Shown in pieces: positions 1 to 9,055 of a stretch of 40,961 nt of DNA. The stretch is taken from the NCBI GenBank assembly GCA_038062615.1, contig JBBTWV010000066.1, forward strand, positions 1 to 40,961, given 5' to 3'. The position numbers and the translations under genes are program-made. The stretch comes from JBBTWV01 sp038062615 (GTDB taxonomy: Bacteria > Patescibacteriota > Gracilibacteria > UBA1369 > UM-FILTER-53-11). The notes beneath the pieces were generated by a model, which did no database searches, was not told the DNA's origin, and saw only the letters and a list, made by a program, of their open reading frames with translations. The number at the start of each line of letters is the position of its first letter. Position 1 is the stretch's first letter.

Positions 1-16
1 GTTTGATGCAAATATA

Positions 17-1831
17 ATGGACCAAGACGAACCTTTAAGACCGCGCTTTAAAATCGAGCGAAGGCGACTTTCTTCCGACGAGTCAGGGCAAAAGGAAGTG
101 GCCTCAAAGGAAGATTTTACGCCCGATAAAGTCATTTACGCCGAAATTGATGATGAGATCACCAACGTTTTTGATGTTATCAAAAGAGTTCGCGGAAAAC
201 GTATTGCGCTCGTGATTCCCAAGAGGGCCATCATTTTGCAAAGTATCGTCAATCTCAAAATCCTCAAAAAAAAGATGGACGAGCTGGACAAAGAACTCGT
301 GATCGTGACGACGGATATTCCCGGGCTTCAACTGGCGCAAAAAGCCGGGATTCCCAGCATGGAACGGCTATTTGAAAAAGACAACGAAGCCAAAATTCCC
401 CTTCCTCCGCCGCCGCTTCGCGGGCAAAGACCGCAGCGTATGACAGGCGAAAAAGTTTCCCTTTCACAGGTTATTCGCCAGCCTGAGTCCCATTTTTTAA
501 GTTCTATGCTGGGACGCATCAAGGAGCGTATCAAAAAAAAGAGGATGGAGTCCAAGGGGACCAAGATTGTCTTTGTGGCACCAAACAAACAGGCCCTGTT
601 CACCCTCATTTTGGTGAGCGTGCTCCTGCTCTTAACCGTCGCCTACATTGCTCTGCCTGGAGCCACTATCTACCTTACTCCCAAATCCAGCGTGCTGGAC
701 CCTTCATTTAATGTGACCTTTTTGGATTTCGAAAAAAATCGCGTTCTATTGGAAGGCGTCTCGGGCAGCGGTTCCATTATTCTGGCAAGTTATGCCGTGA
801 GGCCGCCGGCTATCCAAAAAAAGTTTATGCATAACGCCACGGGGAAAATTTTCCACGGAGAAAACGCCCGCGGAACCGTTACCGTTACCAACCTAAGTTC
901 AGCGCCGTGGGATCTTGCCGCTACTACGCGGTTCCAGACACCAGACGGTTTGATTTTTAGGACGCCGGTGGCTGTGCGAGTTCCTGCGGCCAGCGCCACC
1001 GCGCCAGGAAAGCTAGAAGTGGCAGTGGTTGCCGACGAGTTCGATGTGAACCATCAAGTTATTGGTGACCGCGGCAATATCGGCCCAACCAAGTTCACGC
1101 TCCCGGGATTAAAGAATGAGGAAAATCGCAAAAAGTTATATGGCGAAAGTTTTGCGCCGATGGTTGGAGGAGTTACCGAAACGGTAAAAGTAGTGAGCAA
1201 AGAAGACATTGCCGCCGCTCAGGAAGCGGCAAAACGCGACATCATGAATAACGCCGCCGAAGATCTTAAAAGATACCTTGAAGAACAAAATCTCATTAAA
1301 AAAACGAATCTATCGCTCTTGCAGGATCGCAACGCTATAGAAATTTCCGAACCCAGCATAACGGTTCAAAGCGACCTCATTGGAAAAATAACCGGCCAGT
1401 TTGAAATAATCGCCAGCTATAACGTGAGCGGCGTGGCCTTTGATCGGCGAGAGCTCGTGGATGCGCTTAAGGATAGGCTCACTTCCCGCACCGATCCCGA
1501 TAAAAAAATTCTCAAAGTGGAAGAAGATGATGTGAGTTACCGTTTTTTGGATAAAGATACGAGCGCCGGACGCCTACGTCTTACCGCCACCATGCGAGCT
1601 ATTCAAATTTATGAACTGGATCCCGAAAAAGAAAACGGCCACCGGTTCGTCAAAAAAATCACCGACCACATTTTGGGCATGAGCGTAAAAGATGCCCAGA
1701 CTTATCTGGAACAGCAGACTGATGAGATTTCTAGGGTAGAGATCACCACCTGGCCCATTTGGGCGCCGACGATCCCTAATATTGTGGATAACGTGAAGTT
1801 TGTGATTCAGGAACAAAACGATTTGCAGTAG
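17..1831 (+). CDS. Single-pass membrane protein, possible baseplate-J-like exterior domain
   Basis: The protein has 604 residues. Residues 1-190 form a charged, presumably cytoplasmic region whose part at 38-112 alternates strands and helices (e.g. IALVIPKRAI, KELVIVTTD). A proline-rich linker follows (about 128-140). One clear membrane helix spans about 193-213 (LFTLILVSVLLLLTVAYIAL). The remaining ~390 residues are likely exported and beta-rich. I recall similar architectures in Patescibacteria genomes, sometimes labelled baseplate J-like; this is family memory, not proof. The ATG overlaps a TAA in the preceding frame (bases 15-17), which suggests coupling to a gene ending just outside the window. 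The frame is open to the window edge, so an earlier start is possible. Function unknown. Confidence 0.75.
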   Translation: MDQDEPLRPRFKIERRRLSSDESGQKEVASKEDFTPDKVIYAEIDDEITNVFDVIKRVRGKRIALVIPKRAIILQSIVNLKILKKKMDELDKELVIVTTDIPGLQLAQKAGIPSMERLFEKDNEAKIPLPPPPLRGQRPQRMTGEKVSLSQVIRQPESHFLSSMLGRIKERIKKKRMESKGTKIVFVAPNKQALFTLILVSVLLLLTVAYIALPGATIYLTPKSSVLDPSFNVTFLDFEKNRVLLEGVSGSGSIILASYAVRPPAIQKKFMHNATGKIFHGENARGTVTVTNLSSAPWDLAATTRFQTPDGLIFRTPVAVRVPAASATAPGKLEVAVVADEFDVNHQVIGDRGNIGPTKFTLPGLKNEENRKKLYGESFAPMVGGVTETVKVVSKEDIAAAQEAAKRDIMNNAAEDLKRYLEEQNLIKKTNLSLLQDRNAIEISEPSITVQSDLIGKITGQFEIIASYNVSGVAFDRRELVDALKDRLTSRTDPDKKILKVEEDDVSYRFLDKDTSAGRLRLTATMRAIQIYELDPEKENGHRFVKKITDHILGMSVKDAQTYLEQQTDEISRVEITTWPIWAPTIPNIVDNVKFVIQEQNDLQ

Positions 1832-1850
1832 CCTAAAAATATGATATAAT
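1822..1850 (+). promoter_or_regulatory. Promoter with extended -10, upstream of the CARDB protein gene
   Basis: A -10 box TATAAT lies at 1845-1850 and is preceded by TG at 1842-1843, making an extended -10 (TGaTATAAT). A weak -35, TTTGCA, lies at 1822-1827 with a 17-base spacer. The start codon at 1888 follows a leader of about 30 nt without a Shine-Dalgarno motif. Confidence 0.6.
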
Positions 1851-1887
1851 TCACTAATAACAAAAATAAATTTTAACAAACAAAATT

Positions 1888-4368
1888 ATGGCGAAAGCTC
1901 AACGCAAATTTTGGCACGGTGCCCTTCTCATTGTTTTGGTTTTTGGAATCGGAGTGGGTGCACACTTTTCCACGGGGTCTGTTTCAGCTCAAGATGCTGT
2001 TCAACTCGACCTGCCAGCTGATTCCGCAAATGGAGACAGCGTACGACCGCTGGAGAGCGGAGCCAAAAATTTTAGTAATGGGATTGATTTGGGGAACCCT
2101 TTGCCAAGCGGTTCACCAGGTTCTGCCACCCAGCCAGTTCCAAATTTTTCTGGTATCAATGCGCCATGGTGGGTTAATTCAGTGGGTCCTGTTGAAGTTC
2201 CTGATGATTCTATTTTTCACGGTCTGGTGGATGTACGAAGAGGCCTCATTAATAATGGGCCGCTCTTTGGAGCCGGAAACGCGCCGGGTAACAATGGTAC
2301 GCTCACCATTGCCGCAGACGCCGCCAACCCCAATACCAATATTGCTGCCAGCCCAGGGAATACATACGTTGATCTTGGCTCCTTCCTTTTGACGCTTACA
2401 GGCAGAACGAGCATAACGGTGTCTAAATTTATTTTTACCAAAAGCGGATTTGCACCGGACAACAACATCGCTCGTTTGGAACTCCTTTCTGGAGATATTA
2501 TAGATGGAACTACCATTGGAACTACCAACACCAGTTCTGCCGGAGTTTTCACCATTACTCCAGGCACTCCAATAAGTGTTTTAAGCTCGCAGGGAAGCCG
2601 AAAATTCCAACTCTTGGGTGACATTAGTGCGGCAGCTGCCGTTGGAGGTGATTTCACCTTGGCCCTCACCGCTCTTGAGACAAAAGATGCCAATGGAAAT
2701 AGACTCACTATCAATGTTAATGGATCCAATTTCACGCTGAGAAGAATAACTCTTGCTGCCGCACCAAAGCCTGATCTCACCGTAGATTCGGCAACTCAGT
2801 CAGTGGCTCCGGCAAATCCTACGGCAGGAAACGCCGCAACCTTTACGGTGAATGTTAAAAATTCTGGAGCCGCGAATGCAGACATGAATACTATTAAATC
2901 AAAACTCTGTATTAATTTGGGTAATGATGCTGGTACAACTTGTGACACCGCCGTTACGTTTAATCACAGCGGTACCCTGGCAAGTAATGCCACGGTGGCA
3001 GCTACTTTTGCATGGACGCCTGATGCCACACAAGCCGGCAATCACTCCTTTACGGTTTGTGCGGATTCAACAGCAGGATTGGCGGAATCTAACGATGGCA
3101 ACAACTGCTCGTCCGCAAAAGCTTTTTCCATAGCAGCGGCGGCAGGAAGTACCGTTACCTTTACAAGAAACCCCGCTCCCCTTGTTACAGAGGTCATTCC
3201 GGCAGGAGCCAAAATCCCCGTCCTGCTTTTTGACGGGAAGGCGAGCAGCGGAACTTCACGTTTGAGTAAGTTGTATGTAGAACCTACTCCTGGCGGAGGC
3301 TCCCCGACGCTCGCCAACTTCATACTACAAAGGAAAGACGCCGGCGGCATATGGAAAGATTTAGCAGCTGTAGCTGCGGCCTCGAATGTCGGATCTGCTG
3401 CGGTTCCTAGATTCGTTTTGTCATTTAGCATTGGAGGCGGCACGGCTAACTCCGATATTTCTACATCAAATGTAAACTTCCGCGTCCTGGCCGATGTAGC
3501 TTGTGCCAATGTGCCTTCGAGTATTGATTTTATTGTAAGGAGAGACACCGATGCTTTCTTTACCACGGCGCCAACGGTTGCCCGCAGCGGTTTTGCCCCA
3601 GTCATCCGTAACATAGCAATGTGTGGCGTAGGCGGAGGCCTCCCTCCTCTTGGTGGAGGCGGCAATCCTCTCATGAATTCTGTTTTGGGCAGCGGAATGT
3701 ACGGTGCTTCTGTTTTAGGAAGTGATTCATTTGGGACATTCAACTTCTTTGGCGACACGGCCAAGTTGGCTCAAACATCTACTCTATTAGAAATGGCCGT
3801 ACCTGCCACCGGCGGAAGCGTCCTCAAAAATCCTGTAACCATTTATGATGATCTCTATATTCATGGAGCTGGCACCGCCGAAGAGCCAGGTGACATTATT
3901 ATCGAAGGAGCTATTTATGCAGGCGGCACAGGATCCCTTAGTATTGCCTCATCCACTCAAATAAACGGCGATCTTCAAGTATTAGGAACCGTCGAAGTGG
4001 CCGTCCTTACGGTGAGTCAAAATATCACCGTCAGCGGAAACATCTACGCCAGAAGCATCGGGCAATATTACCGAGTTACCAATAGTTCTTCTTCCACTTC
4101 CACTGCCGGCACAAAGAGTGCCACGGCCAGTTGCGATGCTGCCGGCCCAGGCAGTGACACCAATGACATTCTCATTTCATGTGGAGGAAGATTTACGAAT
4201 GCCACGAATACTGCTTTTGCCGGTACATTCATGAGCGGCGTTACATGTACGGTATATGGAACGCAAAGCACAACCACCTCACGTACGCTTCAAGCTCAAG
4301 CGGTCTGCTTGAATCCTGATGGAGACGGCGAAGCGAATTTGACGGGAAATCCGATAGAAAGTCTCTAG
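1888..4368 (+). CDS. Secreted surface protein with a CARDB domain and repetitive beta-rich C-terminus
   Basis: The protein has 826 residues. It begins with a classical signal peptide: a basic N-terminus, a hydrophobic core (ALLIVLVFGIGVGA) and a probable cleavage after SVSA-Q near residue 34. Residues about 294-415 look like a CARDB domain (opening KPDLTVDSATQ, closing ESNDGNNCSS), a fold used for adhesion in extracellular proteins. The region about 645-730 has a strand-turn pattern (IYDDLYIHGAG, IEGAIYAGG, INGDLQVLGT, VSGNIYARS) like a polymer-forming beta solenoid. There is no LPXTG signal or SLH domain, so its wall attachment is unclear. It has its own promoter. A structural role on the cell surface is inferred. 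Confidence 0.75.
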   Translation: MAKAQRKFWHGALLIVLVFGIGVGAHFSTGSVSAQDAVQLDLPADSANGDSVRPLESGAKNFSNGIDLGNPLPSGSPGSATQPVPNFSGINAPWWVNSVGPVEVPDDSIFHGLVDVRRGLINNGPLFGAGNAPGNNGTLTIAADAANPNTNIAASPGNTYVDLGSFLLTLTGRTSITVSKFIFTKSGFAPDNNIARLELLSGDIIDGTTIGTTNTSSAGVFTITPGTPISVLSSQGSRKFQLLGDISAAAAVGGDFTLALTALETKDANGNRLTINVNGSNFTLRRITLAAAPKPDLTVDSATQSVAPANPTAGNAATFTVNVKNSGAANADMNTIKSKLCINLGNDAGTTCDTAVTFNHSGTLASNATVAATFAWTPDATQAGNHSFTVCADSTAGLAESNDGNNCSSAKAFSIAAAAGSTVTFTRNPAPLVTEVIPAGAKIPVLLFDGKASSGTSRLSKLYVEPTPGGGSPTLANFILQRKDAGGIWKDLAAVAAASNVGSAAVPRFVLSFSIGGGTANSDISTSNVNFRVLADVACANVPSSIDFIVRRDTDAFFTTAPTVARSGFAPVIRNIAMCGVGGGLPPLGGGGNPLMNSVLGSGMYGASVLGSDSFGTFNFFGDTAKLAQTSTLLEMAVPATGGSVLKNPVTIYDDLYIHGAGTAEEPGDIIIEGAIYAGGTGSLSIASSTQINGDLQVLGTVEVAVLTVSQNITVSGNIYARSIGQYYRVTNSSSSTSTAGTKSATASCDAAGPGSDTNDILISCGGRFTNATNTAFAGTFMSGVTCTVYGTQSTTTSRTLQAQAVCLNPDGDGEANLTGNPIESL

Positions 4369-4380
4369 CCCTTGACTCAA

Positions 4381-5310
4381 ATGGCAAATGAAGTTGGGCC
4401 AGATCAGATTGTCAACAAAAGCAAACCCAAAGATGGGAAAGAAGATCAATGCGTAGGCAATACCTGCGTACAGTCCTCCCTCACCTCTTTGGGAAATGTT
4501 GAAAATGCCATTGATGGTGCGGAAAAGCCGCCGGAAATTCCTTCGGTCACAGAACAACTTTCACGCATTTTAGAAATCGGCGAGACGGCTTATGCTATGG
4601 GATCGTTTCATGCCAACATGGATGAACATCAAATGGAAGAGTTATGGAACGCCTACCTACAAACCATTGATGATTTTCGCTTGGCCTACGCCAATCTTCC
4701 ATCCCTCAGGGAAATTGATAATGAATATAAGCAAGCTATTTTTAAAGCCATGCGCAATAAAGATACTTCGACCCTTATAGAAATCTTTGATACGGAAGCA
4801 AAAGAATATAATGAACCTGGCTGGGAAAAAATTCCCGGAGTTAAATTTGGAAAAGGATTTTTTGAAGCAGGCAAGCAACTCGTGCAGGGAGGATCAATTC
4901 TCGGAGAATCCATCATCAAAGCGCCGGGAATAGGCGTTTCGGAAAATGAAAAAAAACGCGCACGGCAAATATTAAAAACCGTTGGGAATTCACTCCTCAA
5001 CTTTACTCAATTTGCTCAGAATTATTTTCGGATTCCGGAATACGAAGCAGCGCTTGCCAAAAATAAATTCAAACGGAGCGATTTTGATGAAGAAATCGCA
5101 AGAAGATATGCATTCGATGCCGCCACATTTTTTGCCGCAAGTCTTGTAAAAGTTGTAGCCGTGCCGGCTCAAGCTGCCAAAGCTTCCGGTGCCGTGGCAC
5201 AAGCCGCAAGAGTGGCAGAAATAGCCGGCAGAGTCATTCTCACCGAAGTTGCTCCAGAGGTGGCGGAATACGCATCAAAAGTGGCTGCTCGCAAAGAAGC
5301 AGGATTGTAA
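4381..5310 (+). CDS. Hypothetical soluble protein
   Basis: I do not recognise a family. The first ATG of the frame is at 4381 (MANEVGPDQIVNK), giving 309 residues; a TTG nine bases upstream is less likely. The stop of the preceding gene is 12 bases away, so the two are probably cotranscribed. There is no signal peptide. The body is mainly helical and acidic (about residues 60-140). The C-terminus, from about residue 240, is rich in Ala and Val and could form an amphipathic or membrane-associated helix. Absence of homology to well-known families and conserved spacing suggest a lineage-specific gene. Confidence 0.6.
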   Translation: MANEVGPDQIVNKSKPKDGKEDQCVGNTCVQSSLTSLGNVENAIDGAEKPPEIPSVTEQLSRILEIGETAYAMGSFHANMDEHQMEELWNAYLQTIDDFRLAYANLPSLREIDNEYKQAIFKAMRNKDTSTLIEIFDTEAKEYNEPGWEKIPGVKFGKGFFEAGKQLVQGGSILGESIIKAPGIGVSENEKKRARQILKTVGNSLLNFTQFAQNYFRIPEYEAALAKNKFKRSDFDEEIARRYAFDAATFFAASLVKVVAVPAQAAKASGAVAQAARVAEIAGRVILTEVAPEVAEYASKVAARKEAGL

Positions 5311-5325
5311 TTGGCCCATCTCAAC

Positions 5326-5604
5326 TTATTTGGCTGATGCTTTTACCTTTCCTTCACACTTTGTCTTCAAACTGCCATTTTTAATCTTTCCACACATCTC
5401 TAAACTCTTCGTTGCCAAAGCCTTTAAATAGATATCGCCGTCTTGAAAACTTGGAGGTGTCTCTTCCGATTTTTGAGGCTGACCAGAAACCGTCTGGCCG
5501 CTTGGAGCTTCTTCCGCCGCTGGCTTTTGGGTATCTTTTTTACCAAAACAACCCGAGAGCAAAAGCGCAGAAGCGAGCGCAAGAATGAGGAGTGATTTTT
5601 TCAT
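5326..5604 (-). CDS. Small lipoprotein
   Basis: This 92-residue protein begins with KK, a hydrophobic stretch and the lipobox LLSGC, with Cys19 as the expected lipidated residue after signal peptidase II cleavage. The mature part is short, hydrophilic and low in complexity (KKDTQKPAAEEAPSG...), then has a Cys-containing tail (LEMCGKIKNG, LKTKCEGKVK). It converges with the gene ending at 5310, with a gap of only 15 bases. Function beyond membrane anchoring cannot be said. Confidence 0.75.
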   Translation of the reverse strand: MKKSLLILALASALLLSGCFGKKDTQKPAAEEAPSGQTVSGQPQKSEETPPSFQDGDIYLKALATKSLEMCGKIKNGSLKTKCEGKVKASAK

Positions 5605-5609
5605 GGGAG

Positions 5610-5662
5610 GTTGCGCCCTTTGGGCACGTTATTTATAGCCTCGCTGAGGCTCGGCCTGTTAG
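5610..5662 (+). repeat. Palindromic element family 1, copy C (intergenic)
   Basis: This copy starts with GTTGCGCCCTTTGGGCACG, a hairpin (GCCC-TTT-GGGC), and ends with TAGCCTCGCTGAGGCTCGG plus CCTGTTAG. The second half matches copies at 17303 and 18303 closely. The hairpin half differs in bases but keeps the pairing. It carries the stop codon of the minus-strand gene ending at 5659 and fills the gap before the lipoprotein gene. Confidence 0.65.
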
Positions 5663-6192
5663 AGGCCAAGCTGCTTGCGGATTTCTTCGGCCTTTTGAGC
5701 GTCCTCATCGGCTTTAGAAGCCTGTTGCTGGCTCATTTCGATATCTACCCAGTCTTCGTAATGTTGCTGGGCCAATTTTTCCAGTTGAGGAACATGCTCC
5801 TCACCAAGTTCGGCAAACTTCCGGCGCTCTTCTTCAAAAATCCTTATAAGCTCATCAACTTGTGACTGCTTCAGTTTTGGAATGGACTGAACAATGCGTG
5901 CTTTTTCGTCTTTGGTAAGAGAAATGGAACCTGCCAATAAATGCAGGAAGTACTGTTCATCAAAAGAAAGTTGATGAACCGGAACTTTTATATGCAAGAC
6001 AGGCCCAAGCTTGGCGCCAAGTTGAAAGTTGGCAGGCTTGCTTGGCTTTGGTGGTGGAGGAGGCGTACCTCCCATGTCACCCCCTTGGCCAGCCATCATC
6101 GGATCGTCGTAACCGCCTGGCGGCGGTAGAGGTGGGGGCGGCGGAAAACCTCCGTTATCCCCTGTTCCTTGCTGAGCAAATGGATCATCCAT
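5659..6192 (-). CDS. Proline-rich small protein with C-terminal helical domain
   Basis: I choose the ATG at 6192 (MDDPFAQQGTG), giving 177 residues, because the 38 codons upstream are Cys/Tyr/Phe-rich and unlike the rest. The N-terminal ~50 residues are rich in Pro, Gly and Met (PPPPPLPPPGG, GGTPPPPPKP). The C-terminal part is a charged helical domain containing SLTKDEKARIVQSIPKL, then a QVDELIRIFEEERRKF stretch. That pattern recurs in the proteins at 20278-20520 and 31919-32452. There is no signal peptide. Function unknown. Confidence 0.65.
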   Translation of the reverse strand: MDDPFAQQGTGDNGGFPPPPPLPPPGGYDDPMMAGQGGDMGGTPPPPPKPSKPANFQLGAKLGPVLHIKVPVHQLSFDEQYFLHLLAGSISLTKDEKARIVQSIPKLKQSQVDELIRIFEEERRKFAELGEEHVPQLEKLAQQHYEDWVDIEMSQQQASKADEDAQKAEEIRKQLGL

Positions 6193-6286
6193 ACTGCACA
6201 AAATTCTACAACAAAGCTTTTCAGTTGAGAAGAGGAAATAAAAATTTTCTATTGAATAATCGAACTGCTGATAATAACTTGTATAC

Positions 6287-6985
6287 ATGCAATCAAGATG
6301 GTTCAAATTAAAGGCTCAAGCGATACAACTCCGAGAAGAAGGAAATTCCATTGGAGGCATTGAAAATAAGCTCCAGATACCACGCTCAACTCTCAGCGGT
6401 TGGTTTAAAAATATAAAAATATCTCAAAAACAACAAGAAATACTTCAAAATAATTGGAGAAATGCCCTTAAAAAGGCAAGAGTAAAAGCGGCTTTATGGC
6501 ATAATCATCAAAAAATAAAACGACTCCAAGAAGCACGAGATTCTGCGAAAAAAATTTTAAAAAATATTGATATAAATGATAATACTATCCTTGAGCTTGG
6601 CCTTGCGCTTCTCTATCTTGGCGAAGGAACAAAAAAGAATGATGAAACTGCGCTAGGAAATTCCGACCCCAGAGTGCTACAGTTTTTCCTCGCTATTTTA
6701 AGAAAAGTTTACAATGTGCCTATTGAAAAAATTCGCTGTCAATTAAATCTTCGAGCAGATCAAAATCCAGAGGAAATAAAACAATATTGGGCCAAAGAGC
6801 TGAGATTACCAATTGAAAGTTTTGGATATGTGAGCATTGATAAAAGAACTAAAGGAACAAAAACTTTTGCTCATTACAAAGGCGTATGCCAAATAAGATG
6901 CTCAGCAGTGGAAATACAAAGAAAATTAATCTATCTTAGTAACCTATTTTGTGACAAAGTTATCCAAGAATATTTGGGCGGTTAG
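6287..6985 (+). CDS. LAGLIDADG-like homing endonuclease with N-terminal HTH
   Basis: The 232-residue protein starts with a helix-turn-helix-like segment (AIQLREEGNSIGGIENKL, then IPRSTLSGWFKN), as in resolvases. Near residues 103-118 it has LELGLALLYLGEGTKK, which resembles the single LAGLIDADG helix of a widespread HTH-endonuclease-like family common in Patescibacteria. The downstream GNSDPRVLQFFLAIL segment also fits that family. Single-motif members act as dimers. The gene is more A+T-rich than its neighbours, and its last 10 bases lie inside the tRNA-Val gene. This suggests a mobile gene lodged against a tRNA. A DNA-binding regulator is the alternative. Confidence 0.6.
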   Translation: MQSRWFKLKAQAIQLREEGNSIGGIENKLQIPRSTLSGWFKNIKISQKQQEILQNNWRNALKKARVKAALWHNHQKIKRLQEARDSAKKILKNIDINDNTILELGLALLYLGEGTKKNDETALGNSDPRVLQFFLAILRKVYNVPIEKIRCQLNLRADQNPEEIKQYWAKELRLPIESFGYVSIDKRTKGTKTFAHYKGVCQIRCSAVEIQRKLIYLSNLFCDKVIQEYLGG

Positions 6986-7052
6986 CTCATCTGGCTAGAG
7001 CGCCTCGTTGACGTCGAGGAGGCAATAGGTTCGAATCCTATACCGCCCACCA
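6976..7052 (+). tRNA. tRNA-Val(GAC), CCA encoded
   Basis: The acceptor GGGCGGT pairs with ACCGCCC. The D-arm is GCTC/GAGC, the anticodon stem CCTCG/CGAGG encloses loop TTGACGT (anticodon GAC), and the T-arm is ATAGG-TTCGAAT-CCTAT. Discriminator A is at 7049 and CCA follows at 7050-7052. The 5' end overlaps the stop codon of the endonuclease gene. Confidence 0.95.
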
Positions 7053-7065
7053 GATAAAAAAATAC

Positions 7066-7090
7066 GGGCGATTAGCTCAGTTGGGGCGCC
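7066..7090 (+). pseudogene. Truncated tRNA-Val 5' fragment
   Basis: The bases GGGCGATTAGCTCAG at 7066-7080 are identical to the first 15 bases of tRNA-Val(CAC) at 7167. The match continues imperfectly through the D-loop (TTGGGGCGC). No anticodon arm, T-arm or matching 3' acceptor strand follows before the intact copy, so this is a 5' tRNA remnant about 100 bases upstream of it. Confidence 0.75.
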
Positions 7091-7166
7091 TGCGGCTCAT
7101 CAAAAGCGCGTTGCGAGACACATACTTGTAGATACATCCGGTTAGAACAAAGAGATCCAAACTTTC

Positions 7167-7243
7167 GGGCGATTAGCTCAGCTGGTTAGAGCGTACGATT
7201 CACATTCGTAAGGTCAGTGGTTCGAGCCCACTATCGCCCACCA
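7167..7243 (+). tRNA. tRNA-Val(CAC), CCA encoded
   Basis: The acceptor GGGCGAT pairs with ATCGCCC. The anticodon stem TACGA/TCGTA encloses TTCACAT (anticodon CAC), and the T-arm is AGTGG-TTCGAGC-CCACT. Discriminator A is at 7240 and CCA at 7241-7243. Confidence 0.95.
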
Positions 7244-7264
7244 AAACACATGCGGCCAAGCAAG

Positions 7265-7293
7265 TTGCCGAATATTTGTAATAAGTATATAAT
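7265..7293 (+). promoter_or_regulatory. Promoter of the LVIVD-repeat gene
   Basis: TTGCCG at 7265-7270 and TATAAT at 7288-7293 are separated by 17 bases. The ATG at 7323 follows a leader of about 23 nt with no clear Shine-Dalgarno motif. Confidence 0.6.
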
Positions 7294-7322
7294 ATACACA
7301 GGCAATAGATTAAAAAAACGAG

Positions 7323-9032
7323 ATGAAAACAAAAAATCAAAAGCAAATAGCACTCGTGGTGCTCTTTATTCTTTTACTTCTTGGATTTTCGAGCGTTTTT
7401 GCTTCAACGACTATATCCACCGACATTAGCATGGGAGGATCTTTAGTTGTTGGCGGCAATGCCAGTATTACCGGCAACAGTACTGTAACTGGTAACAGCA
7501 CCACCACAGGCAATACGACTGCATCAGGCAATATAGCCATTGCGGGAAACAGCACGATTGGTGACACATCCGATGACACTGTCCAAATAAACGGATCGCT
7601 TGTTGGAAACATTTCCCATAAAGCCACCGCATCCATCACCCCGACACTCAAAGGAAGCGTTACCATAGCCGGCGGTACATCGTTTGGCAGCCTCTATATT
7701 GAAGGCAAGTATGCCTATGTCGGAACCACCAACGGACTTTTTGTGGTGGACATTGCCAATCCGGTTGCGCCAGTTGTTATAAGCCAATCCCTCCTCAACA
7801 GTGTTGCTAGCACAACAGCTTCAATGCATAAGGTCGGCAAATATGCCTATATAACAAAAGCAGGAACATTCTTTACACTTGATGTCTCAAATCCTTACTC
7901 ACTAGCGAACTCTTCGATCCCAGCAGTGTCCATAGCCACAAGTTCAAAAAGTATTTCGATTAGTGGCACCTATGCCTACGTTGCCGCCTCAACGAATGGA
8001 TTAAAAGTCGTTGATATCAGCGCACCAGCCACTCCCGTTCTCGCGGCAACCGTCGGTTCCCCTATCACGGACAGCTCGGGATCGGCAAATGGAATTTATG
8101 TCATCGGAAAGTATGCTTACGTCGCAAACACAACAAACGGATTGCGGGTTGTGGACATTTCAAACCCTATCTCTCCTTCCGTGGTTGGGACATATTCCGG
8201 GGGAAGTCTTTCGGCGGATGATGTTTTCACGGTCGGAAAATATGCGTATGTCATTGGAGGCGACGGCCCTCTGCGAGTCATTGATGTTTCCAATCCGGCA
8301 TCGCCCACGCTCACCGCAACCTATACCCCTACCTTGAGCGGTGTTAGCCCGGAACAATCGTTACGAAACAAAATCGTGGTTGAAGGTAATTATGCCTATA
8401 TCTCATATAACACCAGTACCGATGCGCGCATGGAAATTATTGATATTACCAATCCGGCCGCACCTACATTTGTGAATAGTTTCTCCATATCCGGCGGTGG
8501 ATTTGAAACGGTGGTTTCCGGAAAATATGCCTACATAACGGATGCAACAGCAGGCCAGCTTAAAATCGTTGAGCTCGCGGGATTGACGGTACCGACACTC
8601 TCGGCGGGTGCCGTGGAAACCACCAGCATTATGGTGGATGGAGATGCCATCGTGACCAATACGCTGAATGTGGGAACCTCCTTGAATGTGGGTAACGGCG
8701 GAATGCATGTACAGGGTGTGCTGGCCTCAAGCGGGCGGAAGCAGTCATATACGGCGACGACATCGGCAACCTACACCGCAACTTTTGAAGATGACGTCAT
8801 TGCCGCCAACGCGACTTCTGCTCCCATTACCGTCAACCTGCCTTCTGCATCAAAAAAATCCGGCACCGTTTTTACCGTTATAAAAACAGACGTCAGTGCT
8901 AATGCGGTAACCATTGATCCCAGCGGATCGGAAACCATCAATGGCACCTCAACCATCGCTCTTGCGAATCAATACGACTATAGAACAGTAACTTCTGACG
9001 GTACAAACTGGATAACCATTGGACAGCCGTAA
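7323..9032 (+). CDS. Secreted LVIVD-repeat beta-propeller-like protein
   Basis: The 569-residue protein has a signal peptide (hydrophobic core ALVVLFILLLLGFSSVFA). A low-complexity GN-x-T/S repeat zone follows (about residues 45-75: ITGNSTVTGNSTTTGN). Six or more LVIVD-type repeats then alternate, each with YAYV...GLxVVDIxNPxxP (YAYVGTTNGLFVVDIANP, YAYVAASTNGLKVVDIS, YAYVANTTNGLRVVDIS). LVIVD repeats are predicted to form extracellular beta-propellers. The last ~130 residues resemble the trimeric tips of tail-fibre-like or cell-surface proteins (APITVNLPSA, TVTSDGTNWITIGQ). Function is likely surface adhesion or structure; no anchor is seen. Confidence 0.75.
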   Translation: MKTKNQKQIALVVLFILLLLGFSSVFASTTISTDISMGGSLVVGGNASITGNSTVTGNSTTTGNTTASGNIAIAGNSTIGDTSDDTVQINGSLVGNISHKATASITPTLKGSVTIAGGTSFGSLYIEGKYAYVGTTNGLFVVDIANPVAPVVISQSLLNSVASTTASMHKVGKYAYITKAGTFFTLDVSNPYSLANSSIPAVSIATSSKSISISGTYAYVAASTNGLKVVDISAPATPVLAATVGSPITDSSGSANGIYVIGKYAYVANTTNGLRVVDISNPISPSVVGTYSGGSLSADDVFTVGKYAYVIGGDGPLRVIDVSNPASPTLTATYTPTLSGVSPEQSLRNKIVVEGNYAYISYNTSTDARMEIIDITNPAAPTFVNSFSISGGGFETVVSGKYAYITDATAGQLKIVELAGLTVPTLSAGAVETTSIMVDGDAIVTNTLNVGTSLNVGNGGMHVQGVLASSGRKQSYTATTSATYTATFEDDVIAANATSAPITVNLPSASKKSGTVFTVIKTDVSANAVTIDPSGSETINGTSTIALANQYDYRTVTSDGTNWITIGQP

Positions 9033-9055
9033 CGTGCTTATTTTACAATGGGCCA

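Noticed and set aside
5611..5865. Plus-strand open frame opposite the proline-rich protein
   Set aside because: It starts in the repeat element and runs antisense to the conserved helical domain; only the repeat part is meaningful.
7066..7243. An intron-containing tRNA or group I intron
   Set aside because: The first copy lacks any 3' half, the intervening ~75 bases are too short for a group I intron, and the second copy is complete alone.
7440..7560. Repeated GGCAAT/GGTAAC units as a CRISPR-like array
   Set aside because: They are codons of a GN-S/T low-complexity segment in a secreted protein, without fixed repeat length or unique spacers.
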